Positions 46,199 to 57,375 of a stretch of 64,000 bases of DNA are shown here, one piece after another; the stretch's first letter is position 1, and each line of letters opens with the position of its first letter. The DNA is from Pseudo-nitzschia pungens (lineage: Eukaryota > Bacillariophyta > Bacillariophyceae > Bacillariales > Bacillariaceae): NCBI GenBank assembly GCA_037355855.1, contig CM074768.1:2232001-2296000 (forward strand), in the 5' to 3' direction. The notes beneath the pieces are model-generated. The model was not told the DNA's origin. It saw only the letters and a program-made list of their open reading frames with translations, and ran no database searches. Made by a program: the position numbers and the translations under genes.

Positions 46199-47154
46199 TT
46201 AGTAATACATACAACTGTTGTTGTTGAACAGCAAGTACTCGTACAAATCCACGGCGATGCTGCACAGGGCCTCGTCAACCCTGGGATTCTTGGAATACAC
46301 CGCCAAAACCTTCGCAAATTGGTCTTTCACGTGTTTCCGGCGAGCCCCCGCACCTAAAAGGACCTTCAAAACCTCCTCGAGGCAGACCCGTTGCGACTTG
46401 GGATCGTCCAAAATGGACGTTAGCAAAACCACGCGCTCGTGGTCGTCATCGTCCCTGCAATCCACATAAATGTTGCGGAATGGATCGTAGTAGTTTTCGG
46501 AAAAGAATTCCAACAGGATGCCCATGTATACACGATTCGTGTTGGCGTTGGTGATCTTGTCGTCCTTCTCCTTGGGCGAGCGAAAGAGTCGTTCCTCTTC
46601 GTTGTCGTCGTTGAAGTATTCCCAGTAGAGGAACTTGCGGTAGTCGTCGCCTTCCCGGTAGGATGTTTGATCGTTAATTTTGTCGTTGTCGTTGTCTTTG
46701 TCGTTATTGTTATTGCTATTGTTATTGTTATAATCGTTGTGGTAGTACATGTCGATGAAAATGCTCCACAAGGCCTCTCTCCCCCCAGGAGTTTGGCAGT
46801 GCCGCTCCAGGGCCTCTCGAAAGCAAACACGAACGCGTTGGTGGTGGAAATTTGTGTCCGTGTACGTGTTCATGTCCGTGTCGTTTGTGTGAACTTCCTC
46901 TGGTAGTGATATTAACGGTGAAGACAAACATATCGGCATCCGGAGCACCTCCCAAACCTTCTCGAGGATGCGCTGTTGATACCGGAGGGACAAATCGTCG
47001 CACTGTCCCACTACCCATTTCGTTTCCTCGGACTTGCAGTCGAGGAATTGCTCCCAAAAAAATATCGTCAGGGTTGGGAAGTATATACTATTGTTGATGT
47101 CGTCATTGTTGTTACAATTGTTGTAGTTGTTGTAATTGTTGCAATTGTTGCAAT

Positions 47155-47189
<35 letters not shown>

Positions 47190-47383
47190 TCCAATTCCGG
47201 GGATTCGAGGGTGTAGAGGAATCCTTGCTGTTCTGGTTTCTGTGATTGTGATTGTGATTGTGACTGTGATTTTGATTTTGATTTGTCGTCATCGTCGAAG
47301 TCCTCGTTGAAGGTGCTGCTGCTATAGCAGTCATGAAAACCGCAGTCGTGGTTGCAGTTGGTCTTGCTACGAGCTGCACCCAT
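46199..47383 (-). CDS. Unrecognised protein, paralogue B of a two-gene family
   Basis: 394 residues from MGAARSKTNCNHDCG. The first 120 residues are low-complexity (Asp, Ser, Lys/Gln, poly-Ser, Asn/Tyr). The rest parallels paralogue A: GGREALWSIFIDMYYHND, YREGDDYRKFLYWEYF, RVYMGILLEFFSENYY, then VLLGAGARRKHVKDQFAKVL with YSKNPRVDEALCSIAVDLY. Codon-level similarity is highest in this last block (46240-46360 versus 44200-44330). Low-complexity insertions account for the extra length. Function unknown; probably soluble. Confidence 0.65.
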
Positions 47384-48882
47384 TTCTGTTTTAAAAATGA
47401 ATTGGATTGTCTCTCTGTCCTCTCGAGTTGCTTTTATTGGGCAGAGAAGGAGGAGTGTGCTGTGTTCGTTATAGTGAAAACCTCTGAGTTGAGTGAATCG
47501 GAAGCAGTACTAGTACTAGCTAGAACTCCTAGTATTCTGAGGAAATAGAGATTCCCAAAATGGAGAAAGAAATAGATTGTTGTTTTGTTGAAAATTGTGA
47601 GGAGAATGAATCTCGTTCCATTCCTTTAGAGATGCGGCTTACAGTAACCTTACTTATTGATTGAACACACGCGGTTGCTTCTTATTTTTTTTTTTAATGG
47701 AAAAAAATAAAATACATGACCAAGAATGAACTAACTTATTCATACCGGTATCTACTGATATTATTATTATTTTATTGCAAAGTAAGATTACGAAGTAAGT
47801 TTACCGTAGGAAGACAGAAAGTACGAGTGCTCGTACGAAGCACTTTCGAACTTCTATTCTTATTATCATTACGAAGTACTACCGTACGTAAGGTTTACTG
47901 GTACTACAGAATTCCTATCAGCTGTCCACGGGTTTCAGTAGAAATTAGTAGTCGGGGACGTAGAACCGGGCGACACCTGATAAGAATTTCGTAGTAAGAC
48001 TTACTTCGTACAGTTCTTCGTAATGACAGGTAACCTTACCTAATCTTACGTACACGTACTAGGTACACACTGTTTCGGCAATGACTCTCAAAATGTTCTC
48101 TTGTTTGAATCGTGTGCCCATGGTCATGACCCAATTGGAAGTCGCAGATAACTTTATGGAGCAGTTGGTCGTAAATTACGAGTAAGGCCTTAGTTACGTC
48201 GTGCTGTGTTGGTAACCTTACGTAGTCGTAAGATTACAACAATATCTCCAGCGCGTGCAACATGCGATGAGCGGCCAAAATCCATGTCCGGTTGGTTCAT
48301 TACCATACGAACCCTCCATTCATTCTGCATTAACGCATGAATGAATAATCAATTCAAAATCATTCATCGCTGAACAAATCCATCGACCGATGTTCCCCCA
48401 AGAACTATGAACAGCTACTACGGGCTTCGTACTATTGTACAACCGTGTACATTCTCGTAGGCGCCAACTTTTTCGACTTCGAGTAAGGCCTTACTCGTAT
48501 CTCTTCCGTTTGAATAAGAACGGATACCGATTGACAGCAGGAACAATGCTACAAAATCTGAAATGCACGTTTCTAGCTAAGCGATAAAGGTAGAAGCAGC
48601 AGAGTTTCCTGTTCTCGTTCTTGTTTATAATTATCACCGTCCGTGTTCTACTAATGGTTAGCAGACACTCCGATGGAACTTCTTCAAAAATCTACATCGG
48701 ATCTATCCAAAACAAACGGTATTGCATCGATCCAACGGTCCGGGAAAAATAATGGGGTCCTATCTGGCACGAACTCGCAACTCAACCCACCAATCCAATG
48801 GATGGGATGCTGCCCGTAAACACGTCGCGTCCAGTCGACCTCCGTGCGGCAATGGAAGCCTCACGGTGTTGATTAGAAGTGT
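47384..48882. other. Intergenic
   Basis: GTAAGGTT-type words at 47645, 47880 and 48030-48240, a foldback MITE at 47902, and no supported gene. Confidence 0.6.
47902..47996. mobile_element. 95-bp foldback MITE, copy 4
   Basis: Left end AGAATTCCTATCAGCTGTCC, right end inverse GACACCTGATAAGAATTTCG. The interior (TTTCAGTAGAAATTAGTAG) is shared with copy 3. Confidence 0.8.
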
Positions 48883-49494
48883 TTAGAGTTCCCCAACGAT
48901 TGGGACGGATCCTCCGAGTTGTTCGTGGACCATGAGTCCGAGGATTCCCATCATGGCGGCACGACCGTTGTTCAATTCAATGGCACGCTTGGAAAGCTTG
49001 GTCTCCTCGTCGAAGGTGTCCCATCCAAAGTCGAGGGCTCCGTTGCGGAAGTCACCGACGAACTCGTTTCCGGTTCCCTCGATGTCCTTCATGACACCAA
49101 GCTCAAGGGCGGCAATGAAGGCAACAATCTGGGCCAATCCAGCGGAAGGGATGGCATCGGGTCCGGAAATGGCAGCCCATCCATTGGGGTAGGAAGCGAA
49201 GGAGTCACCGGAGTAGTCGATGTCACCGGGAAGGTGGACTCCGTAACGGGTGGTGATTTGTCCGAGGAAGGCAAGCATACAGATGCGTCCGTGCTTGATC
49301 TCAACGTATCGGAGACGGTCGAACTTTTCTTGGTCACCGTCCTCGACGAGTCCCAAAGGATCGAAGAATCCGAGAGGAGGCTGGGATCCAAGGGCATCTT
49401 CGAAGGCCTTGAGGGAGGTGGAGGTGGCCTTTTGCTGGACAGGGGCGAATGCAGCGGCGGCGGCGATGAGGGAGGCAAAGATGGCGGACTTCAT
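48883..49494 (-). CDS. Lhcf: Fucoxanthin-chlorophyll a/c light-harvesting protein (Lhcf type)
   Basis: 203 residues from the Met beginning MKSAIFASLIAAAAAFAPVQ; an in-frame Met ten codons upstream would only add KQTNKQTNT. The start is the classic diatom bipartite plastid signal: an ER signal peptide ending in an AFAP motif, then a transit peptide. The mature part has three thylakoid helices. Helix 1 carries the chlorophyll-binding ExxHxR (VEIKHGRICMLAFLG), the middle helix is AGLAQIVAFIAALELGVM, and helix 3 carries the paired ExxNxR (IELNNGRAAMMGILGLMVHE). The FDPLGL and PNGWAAISG stretches are typical FCP sequence. It belongs to the FCP antenna complexes binding chlorophyll a/c and fucoxanthin. 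Length is normal and the gene looks intact and intronless. Confidence 0.95.
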   Translation of the reverse strand: MKSAIFASLIAAAAAFAPVQQKATSTSLKAFEDALGSQPPLGFFDPLGLVEDGDQEKFDRLRYVEIKHGRICMLAFLGQITTRYGVHLPGDIDYSGDSFASYPNGWAAISGPDAIPSAGLAQIVAFIAALELGVMKDIEGTGNEFVGDFRNGALDFGWDTFDEETKLSKRAIELNNGRAAMMGILGLMVHEQLGGSVPIVGEL

Positions 49495-51574
49495 TGTGTT
49501 TGTTTGTTTGTTTGTTTGTTTCAATTGTTTGTCAAATTGGATTGTGAGATTGTTGTGTAGCGACCGGGAAAGACGGAAATTCCTTGTTACTTCTACTTTT
49601 TCTCATCAGCGATTCATTTTTCATTATTTTACCCATTATTCCCTACCAATGCTACGTTTGGTTTGCTGTTTCGTTGGAACGGAATTTTAGTTCACTGTTG
49701 CAGAAGGTAAGTTAATCTTACTTGAACCCCGTATTACCAGATGAGGTACTTCTTCGTGTACTAGTTGTAGATTGGATAAAGTCTTACCTTTTGGGAAACA
49801 AAAATTTCGATCGATTCGAATGACCGTTTGATTGACACCTCTTTTCTTCATCAGGATCTTTGAAGGTTCAAGATCATAAAAGAAATAAGGTTACTGGTCC
49901 GAGAAACTAGAGATCCTCACGTTCAACATTCGACGTGGTCCACGGTTCTGTCCTTGTTCCATGGTCGCGTGTGCGAAAAATCTAGCTGTAGTCGAACTTC
50001 ATGTGCCGATTGACTAACTCGACTGGGAGACGATTCACACCAATTCTCTCCCAAAACCATCCTCTATGCTCACTTTTTGCTTTTGCTACGGTACATCCCT
50101 CGTACCGTACCGTACGGTAATCTTACCAGTTCAGGTTTACCTCATACAGTATTGTATAAGGTACGAGTACAAGGTAATATCAGGCACCGGAACTTGGCAA
50201 GTACTAAGGTTAATCTTAACTGGTACCTTTTTGGAGTAAATTACTACTATTAGTATGATCTCTAATCTCAATGTTCGTACTGGATACTCATAGGATGAAT
50301 GCCATAGATATCGTACGTAAGTTACTCATGTCATCCCGCCAAACCTAGGATTTATTGATTCACAAACCATCTTCGTAAGTCATCTTCGCCCCTTCTCCTG
50401 AGGTTTCTCCCTCTGAACCTTCGTTGGATCGTGGGATCGTTAAGCTCGCATTGGAAATCGGAGCTCGTCGCATCGCAGTGTCCGGTGGGGGGTTAGAGGG
50501 AGACACATCAGACACAACCAACGCACTGTGGTGTCCATAGTACTTTATTACGTTCTTCATACTCGAGCGAATCGAAAAATCACAACAATCATACCTGGTA
50601 GCGTACGCGTAGAGTACGCACGATACGAGTGAAAGAATGATCACGTGCATGGTGGCATAAATAACAACCAAAAATTTTATGAAAACAGCAACAGCATCAT
50701 TGTTGTTCCGTATTACTAGTAGTACGGTAGTAATTTTTTGTTTCCGACTTCATATAAATGAACAACTGACTTCGACTCGGAAAAAAAACATAATGATAAA
50801 TCTTAGTTGTAACAATGCTCCTTTCGGTGATAGTGCATGGGAAACAGGTTCCGTTCACGACTGGTTCCAAAACAATCTCTTCATCGTGTAAGATACGACA
50901 TTCTTCACCGGAAAAAAGGGCGCAGAAGGGCACGTCTGAAACCGATCCCTTTTTCGGTGAAATGAGACGAAAACGGTATTTACCATTACAATTACTAGCA
51001 CGAAAATCTTATTGAGAGTACGGATGCTAGTAGCACTTTGTACTATTTTTTCCTTTGTCGTCATCATTTTTTTGTTGAATCATCCCGACGAGACACACCA
51101 AACGTTATAGGTGTGACTCTAGTATTCGTGCAACCAGTGGGTCATCTGACCACGAATAAATCCACCATCTTCAAACCCGTGTGACAGGAACCTTTTCGGC
51201 CCGGTTGGATCTTTGTCGGTTCGAAAAGCTCGAAAGACAATATACGAAACAATGCGTTGTTGACGGTACTAATACTCGTCCTGGTGGTGGAGCAAAATCA
51301 AAAGAACCTTTGTCGAAAGAACAAGAATGACTTTGCGAACCCGAATGCGTCTTGTATTCGAATGGCTAACGACGAACAACATGAGGCCTGCATTTCGGTT
51401 TATGCGGTTGCAACGTGTGTGGTAACAACAACTCCTCAAAGACGTCAAGTAGTGTGAAGGAATCGCTAGAGTGTCATAATTTGGCATCGATCTAATTCCA
51501 CCCACCACCACCAACACCACCGCTACCGAGCCGCTTTGAAACGTTTGCACAACCACACCACACCGCACCGCACC
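49495..51574. other. Intergenic, divergent promoters of Lhcf and the Cys-rich gene
   Basis: Just upstream of Lhcf is a GTTT run that forms the 5' UTR. GTAAGGTT-like words occur at 49690-50260. A 103-codon minus frame (50671-50360) starts with a leader-like stretch (MHVIILSLVSCVLYAYA) but has no other support, so it is not called. Confidence 0.5.
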
Positions 51575-52114
51575 ATGAAAGTAAGCAAAGTGATTTTTGT
51601 TACCGTCTCACATCTGATCCTCTGGTCACTCATGGCCGGCAGTGCCACCGGACAAACCACCCTGGCTCCCAGCGATGCTCCTGTGGCGAGTCCAACTGAT
51701 ACTCCTGTGACCACCAGTCCCACCGATGCTCCTTCGGCGAGTCCCACTGATGCTCCCGTGGCGTCTCCTCCCTCGTGCGAGGACTCGCCCCTCCCTGTGC
51801 TAAATTATGGCACGTGTGATGCCGTTGTTGAGGCTGAAAAGTGCGGCGTCAAGAAATTCTGGACGCACTGCCGGGCTAGCTGCAGCAAGTGTGATAATTG
51901 CGCAGACTCGACTCAGAAACTCACGGTATCCTCCAAAATTACCTTTAGCTGGGTCCACAAGAAGAAGGAGAAGACCATCACCAAGAACAAGAAGAAGTTC
52001 AAGTGCAAGCAGGTAAAGAAGGCCCTCAACACCGACGACATATGCGCGGAGAGCACGGATGTTGCACTTTCCTGTCCCAAGACCTGCGGCGTGTGCGGTG
52101 CTGCCACCGAGTAA
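51575..52114 (+). CDS. Secreted Cys-rich (ShK-like) protein with P/S/T linker
   Basis: 179 residues starting at MKVSKVIFVTV; an upstream in-frame Met at 51536 would spoil the leader. The signal peptide ends near SATGQ, followed by SPTDAP-type repeats. A Cys-rich domain of about 110 residues runs from CEDSPLPVLN through HCRASCSKC to a lysine-rich hinge (KKKFKCKQVKKAL) and CPKTCGVC. Both halves end with the C..xCxxC pattern of ShK-type modules. It is about 75% similar by eye to the C-terminus of the protein at 53761-55651 and shares the pattern with the BspA-like protein. Extracellular; role unknown. Confidence 0.75.
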   Translation: MKVSKVIFVTVSHLILWSLMAGSATGQTTLAPSDAPVASPTDTPVTTSPTDAPSASPTDAPVASPPSCEDSPLPVLNYGTCDAVVEAEKCGVKKFWTHCRASCSKCDNCADSTQKLTVSSKITFSWVHKKKEKTITKNKKKFKCKQVKKALNTDDICAESTDVALSCPKTCGVCGAATE

Positions 52115-52572
52115 TTCCTTCATTCCTTCCTTTAGGATGCGATTCGATGCCTGATCGATCGACAACGACAACGACAACGACAACGAGGATCGCGAACTAG
52201 TAACCATAACGGACCAGCCAGCACCAAAAACCTAGTACAAGTAGTACTAGTTGATCCACTCTCCACGCACAAGAAGAATACACCATCACCCAATTATCTT
52301 CTTCGTATTTCATCTGTGTTGTAAAGCGAGACCGAACATACGTTTCGTTTACAAATAATGCATAAAAAAGCAATAGAAGTATTTGTTTGCATCTCAACAT
52401 GATTCCAGGTAACACGTGTCACTGACGGTAAGATTACCGTACCGGTAGAGCAGAAAAATCTAGGGGAAGTTGTGGAAGATATTTTTATTTTTTGCTATCA
52501 TTTTAGTCGAGTGTTCCCAGGATGAGGATCAATATTACTTTTTTTAAAAAAAATCATTTTCATCTGTGCTGC

Positions 52573-53238
52573 CGTACCCGTGAAAAACTAAAATGAATCA
52601 CGTCGGAGTGACAGATTGTTGCCTCACTATCTGACCAAATACCTCCTCCCAGTAACGGAAACCTCCTCAACGAAAGTTACAACCTATTCATAAACACTAT
52701 AAACCGACTGTTTGCAACAACTCCTGTTGAAATCAGTGACTTACATCCATAGCTTTGGCCCCCTGTAGTTAGTGGTTTTTTCGAAAAATTGCCAAAAATT
52801 GATCCATCATGGTTAATGTAGACACTGGTACATTTTCTACATGCGACCATACAATAGAGTGACAGCATCTTGACGTCTGAAAATTGTTGTTCTTTGTATG
52901 TATGTACCATACGGTATAAATCATAATAATAATATCATGTTCTTTTTACTGCGCGCAAGCTGGAAAACCTGGAAAACCATGCCGGCTCGATGCTGTCACT
53001 CAAAAACACACAATTTTTGGCCCAATTTCTGTATTCTGGAGCTTACTAAGGGAAGAATAAGCAAGATTGTTTAAAAGTAAATATAGAGCATTGTAGAGTA
53101 GAGTGTTAGCTAACAGACGATGTCTTTACTTTGAACAGAGGTGGTGTATGCAAGGAGATATTCCAAAAAGCAAAGATGCTGTCACTCGACGTGATCCATT
53201 ATGGTAAACGTGATCCATTTTAATTTTTCACGGGTACG
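52573..53238. mobile_element. 666-bp non-autonomous element with about 42-bp terminal inverted repeats
   Basis: The left end CGTACCCGTGAAAAACTAAA and the inverse right end CGTACCCGTGAAAAATTAAA continue for about 42 bp to GAGTGACAG; the right end carries an extra 19-bp duplication (GATCACGTTTACCATAATG). The 13-mer GATGCTGTCACTC recurs at 52990 and 53175 and inverted near 52857 and in the left TIR. No coding capacity. A part (52628-52724) recurs at 20405-20519. Confidence 0.7.
52628..52724 (-). repeat. Dispersed repeat shared with 20405-20519
   Basis: Reverse complement matches 20405-20519, best at ATTTGGTCAGATA and the flanking GGAGGTTTCCGTT. It lies inside the TIR element, near its left end. 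Confidence 0.65.
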
Positions 53239-53760
53239 AGTACCGTACAAGTAAGATCTTACCGTACCGCTACCCTACGATACCAACCGTATTTTGAACG
53301 CGATTCTACATTCTAATAGCATATGGAATAGTGAGGAGCTAAACGTCGTTGTTGTTGCCAGGGGTCAGATTCGAAGTGAAGAATGTTCGTTCTAATACCC
53401 GGAACACGTGTACGAAGTATGAGGTTTCTGAATAAAAAATAATATTAATATTACAATACGTAGTACTTCGTATTTTAATAATAATACGATGTTCTTTCAT
53501 ACTGATTGCAATTACACCACCTACAATACTACACGAAAACGTACTGCAATGCACTGCACATGTGTAGGTTTATGCTTTCTTTTGATATTATGGTTCCTTG
53601 TGATTCCTTCGTTATCGTTTTCGCTGCCGCGTGTCTGCTGCCACCTCGTTCCTTGACTACCGCAGTGGCAGTGGCAGTGACAGTGACAGTGGCATTAGCA
53701 AAGGTAGTACGTGTAGTAGTCGACCAAGAAATCGAACTCGAACACGAACTCGAACACGAA

Positions 53761-55651
53761 CTAGCACCCGCCACAGGTCTTGGGGCACGACACGGCAACG
53801 TCCGTGTATTCAGAACAAATATCCTCTTTGTTGAGGGCCTTCTTGACGTTATTGCATTTGAACTTTTTCTTCTTCTTGGTGACCGTATTGCCATTGTTAT
53901 TGACCCAGGTGATCTCGACCTTGGAGGACATCTTGAGTTTCTGTTTGGAGTCGACACACTTGTTGCACTTGTCGCAGCTGGCCCGGCAGTGGGACCAAAA
54001 CTTTTTGGTGCCACACTTGTCGGCCTCGACAACGCCATCGCACGTATCGTATTTGGAGACCGAGAGGGGGGAGTCCTCACAAGAGGACGGAGACGCCACG
54101 GGGGCATCGGTGGGACTCGCGGTGGGAGCGGTCGTAGGACTTGCGGTGGGACCGGCAACGGGAGCATTGGTCGGCGTGCTCGAAGGACTTGCGGTGGGAC
54201 CGGCAACGGGAGCATTGGTCGGCGTGCTCGTTGGGAACTTGGTGGGACTTTTCGTCGGGGAATGGGTAGGTTTGTTCGTCGGCGACTTGGTGGGACTGAC
54301 GGTGGGACTGGGGGTGGTAGATTCCAGGACACAGTCGGACGGAAGCGTGTAGGTGGTCGAGTCGTAGGACCCCGAATTGTCGGGGGTTCCCTTGTAGCAT
54401 CCCAGGATGTAGTTCCAGTTGGTGGCGGGGCTCTCACCGTTGCAGTACTCGAGGGTCTCGTCGACCTGCTCAAAGGTACGGACGTGGTACTGATAGCTGC
54501 CGTCGTCGTTGGTGATGCCGTTGCAGTCGTCCAGGAGGGTGTCGTCGTCGAGTGGTCCGTAGATCGGGAATCCGTCCATGGAGTATCCCAGGAGGTCTTC
54601 GGAGGACACGGTTTCCTTTCCCATGTGTGGGTTCTGTTTCGTCGTCGTTGAGGAGTTTTTGGTTTAGATTTTGTGGTTGTGGAGTGGGAGCCGATGTCGA
54701 GCAAAAAACGAAAGGAAACAAAAACAAAAACAATAATAATAATAATACAAATCGTGGTGAGCAAGCAAGTGTGCACCGAGTTGCATTGAACGAGGCAACA
54801 ACAGCCAACCGATCACCACCATGCTATACTGAATACTACACATAGCACTTGGCTTGCCATCATGATATGAGTTCTGCATGTTGTACAGTGCAGTGCTGTG
54901 TTGTGCAGTAAGGTTACAGTGCTGTGCTGCGCGTTTGTACGTACGTGAACGTGCCAAGAATTGGTGGCCCCCGCGTGGCCGTACCAGAATCCCGCTCCCG
55001 CTTTGGTGCTCTCGGAAACCTCAACCGCATTGAGGCTGTCGGATTCCTGCGGCCCGTATGCCGGGACACCGTTCACCGCCATGGCGATCATGCCCCGGAT
55101 CGGAACCTCCCGGAGTCCATCCTCGTTTTCGACGGGATTGAGCGGGATCTCGACCGCCCAGTTGATCTCGCACAGCTCGTTGTTGGTGTTCTGGATCGTC
55201 AGGGTGTGGTCCGGGACACCGTTGGAAATGATGACGCGCTTGTCGGACGTCGGGCAGGTGTAGATTGCCACCTGGTTGGTCAGGCCGTCAAAGTCATCGG
55301 GGTATGCCAACACGTCTCCGACGCTTCTTTCGGTCCAGTCGACGCTGCGAGGGGTTGATTTGATTTGCGGGGAAGCATTCATGAATCAATCAAGGATATG
55401 ATGATGGCGTGAGAGAGGCAGAAAGATTCTATTTCCAAGTTCTCAAGTGACTTCCACAACAACAACGACAATAGCATTTATTCTCGTTACCGAACCTACC
55501 AGCTACCCGCGCTCTGGGTCGAAAAGGTGGTTCGGACTCCCGAGCAATTTTCGGTTTGTGCGACGGCACTCCCGGTCATCAGTGACAAGAGCATCAGGTG
55601 GGAAGTAGCCTTCAGCGAGAGGCTAGTATGCGCATTGCTAGTTTTCTTCAT
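53761..55651 (-). CDS. Secreted YHYH-domain protein with C-terminal Cys-rich (ShK-like) domain
   Basis: Three exons: 55651-55500, 55344-54945 and 54633-53761 (introns GTAGGT...CGCAG and GTACGT...AACAG). Phases agree and give 474 residues. The signal peptide is SHLMLLSLMTGSAVAQ. A YHYH domain follows: RVIISNGVPDHTL, PIRGMIAMAVNGVPAYGP, then across the second intron WHVH-NPH, and LLGYSMDGFPIYGPLDD with DGSYQYHVR. Next is a P/S/T linker (SPTKSPTNKPTHSPTKSPT, NAPVAGPTASP) and a Cys-rich domain of about 110 residues from CEDSPLSVSKYDTC to CPKTCGGC, close to that at 51575-52114. YHYH proteins are secreted proteins of unclear function in many microbes and algae. The two Cys-rich genes are convergent neighbours, consistent with local duplication of the domain. 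Confidence 0.85.
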
Positions 55652-55980
55652 GATTCTGGTATTTGTGTTTCGGTTCGTTGGCTAGTTGGATGATTAGATG
55701 GCTGTTTGGTTGGCTCTGGATTGCTGTGTAGTTATTAGATTACAAGACAATCGTTGCTGTTCGGAGGAGGTTTCGAATTGGATCGCAGTGAAACAAAAAT
55801 TATGTGATGATTGGTGTGGTTGTTGCCTGAGGATGAGGGTGTTTAGTGCACAACTGCAGACTGCGATCATAAACAAGGAAAACCAATCAAACGAGAGACC
55901 CGGGTACAAGTGCGAATTCAGATCTTACGACTAAGTAAGATTAAAGAGTATTCATGACGCCGATTCATCCCTACCGGTAC

Positions 55981-56258
55981 CTTACCCGGTAAGGTACCGT
56001 ATTATTGTTTTCTCCAAATTCTTTGCAACGGTTCTAATTCGAACATCGGCGTTGAAATTGGTTGGGTCTTTCGAATTCATTTAACAAGATTATCAACAAT
56101 CACTTTATTATTTTCATCTTCGGTCGTTCGCTGGTTTCCAGAGATACGACATACCGGTAAGCCTTATCTTACCCGGTGCGGTATTATTGTTTTTTCCAAA
56201 TTCTTTTTAACGGTTCTGATTCGAATATCGGCGTTGAAATTGGTTGGGTCTTTCGAAT
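55981..56258. repeat. Pair of about 90-bp direct repeats
   Basis: Copy one at 55981-56075 and copy two at 56168-56258 share CCAAATTCTTT, CGGTTCT and the long block CGGCGTTGAAATTGGTTGGG, with a few substitutions. The spacer is about 90 bp. Confidence 0.85.
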
Positions 56259-57280
56259 GGACATTTTTTCTATTGCCTTTCCAATATTCAACTTTTAACA
56301 CGCAATGTGATAATCTAATGTTAAAAGATAGAAGAATCTAAAAGAAACTATAAATCTCGTCCGATGGGATGAAATTCAAGTGTTTGAATTTGAACAAGGG
56401 CTCCTAGCACCGTTCTCGAAACTCTTCATCATCTCATTCTCGAAACAAAAAGTGTCAAAAAGACGAAGCGTGCCTTTGGGCCTTTTGTTCCTGTGTGGAT
56501 TGTGAACCATTGTGCGAGTAGGATTTTATTGAAAAATGCTTCACGCAAAAAAAAAGGAGGATTCATTGCAAAATTGTCTGACGGGAGAAACGAAACCATG
56601 GGGCAATTTCGAGACACACACGACATCCCGATACACATAATAAAGTAACTATGGCACCATCATCCTTCTCCATACGCGCCAAGAGTTCCGGGCCATAAAA
56701 GAGTTTGTACGCCTTGAAAAGTGTCCAGCTGAGATACTGGGTCTGACTACGGGTGCTGCGAACCCTCCCACGATTCAACGAAGGTTCTTGATGGATACAT
56801 TGTTGTTGCTGGTGGTGCTGGTGATGGTGGTGTTTGCGAAATGTTGAGTTTCAGGCTATCGTATGTATGAACTATACCCAGGGGTTAGCAACCTTAACCC
56901 TGTAGCATACAGCACAGAGCCTACGAGTGCGTTCGTACCGCTGTACATGGTTAAGGCTTACTGGTACCAGTGCCGATACCAGTAAGGTTACGGTAAGATT
57001 ACCTAGGTAAACCTTAGCGGTAGCTCGTAGGTTTGAGGTCAAGAATGTCCATTCAATACTTGTCTTCAGAAGTAAGGTTAAACCTTACTGCGTAATGGTT
57101 TACGAAGTACTACTTCGTAATTGCTTTTCCGTGGTAGAATTTCATATAGTTACCATAAATCTTACGTACTGCAAGAAACATTTTAAAAATTACCATACCG
57201 TAACCTTACCGGTAGGAGCTTCATTCGTTGGAATTTTCCTTTCACTAGTAGTAATACTAATAGCTTCTACTTCTGCCACG

Positions 57281-57375
57281 TACTACGGAATTCCTATCAG
57301 CTGACCCGCTGTTCTTGAAGGACAAGCATTACTTTTGCACGTACTACTACAACCGAGACTCAGCTGATACTGAGA
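57281..57375. mobile_element. Diverged foldback MITE, copy 5 (left TIR intact)
   Basis: The left end TACTACGGAATTCCTATCAG is perfect, but the interior is unrelated to the other copies. An inverse CAGCTGATA at 57361 sits about where the right TIR should be. Either decayed or a different interior flanked by the same TIRs. Confidence 0.5.

Noticed and set aside
50360..50671. Possible small secreted protein (minus strand)
   Set aside because: Has a hydrophobic start but otherwise no support; the length is within chance expectation.
53506..54651. 381-codon plus-strand frame opposite the YHYH gene
   Set aside because: No domain; Gly/Arg/Val-rich antisense of the P/S/T linker.
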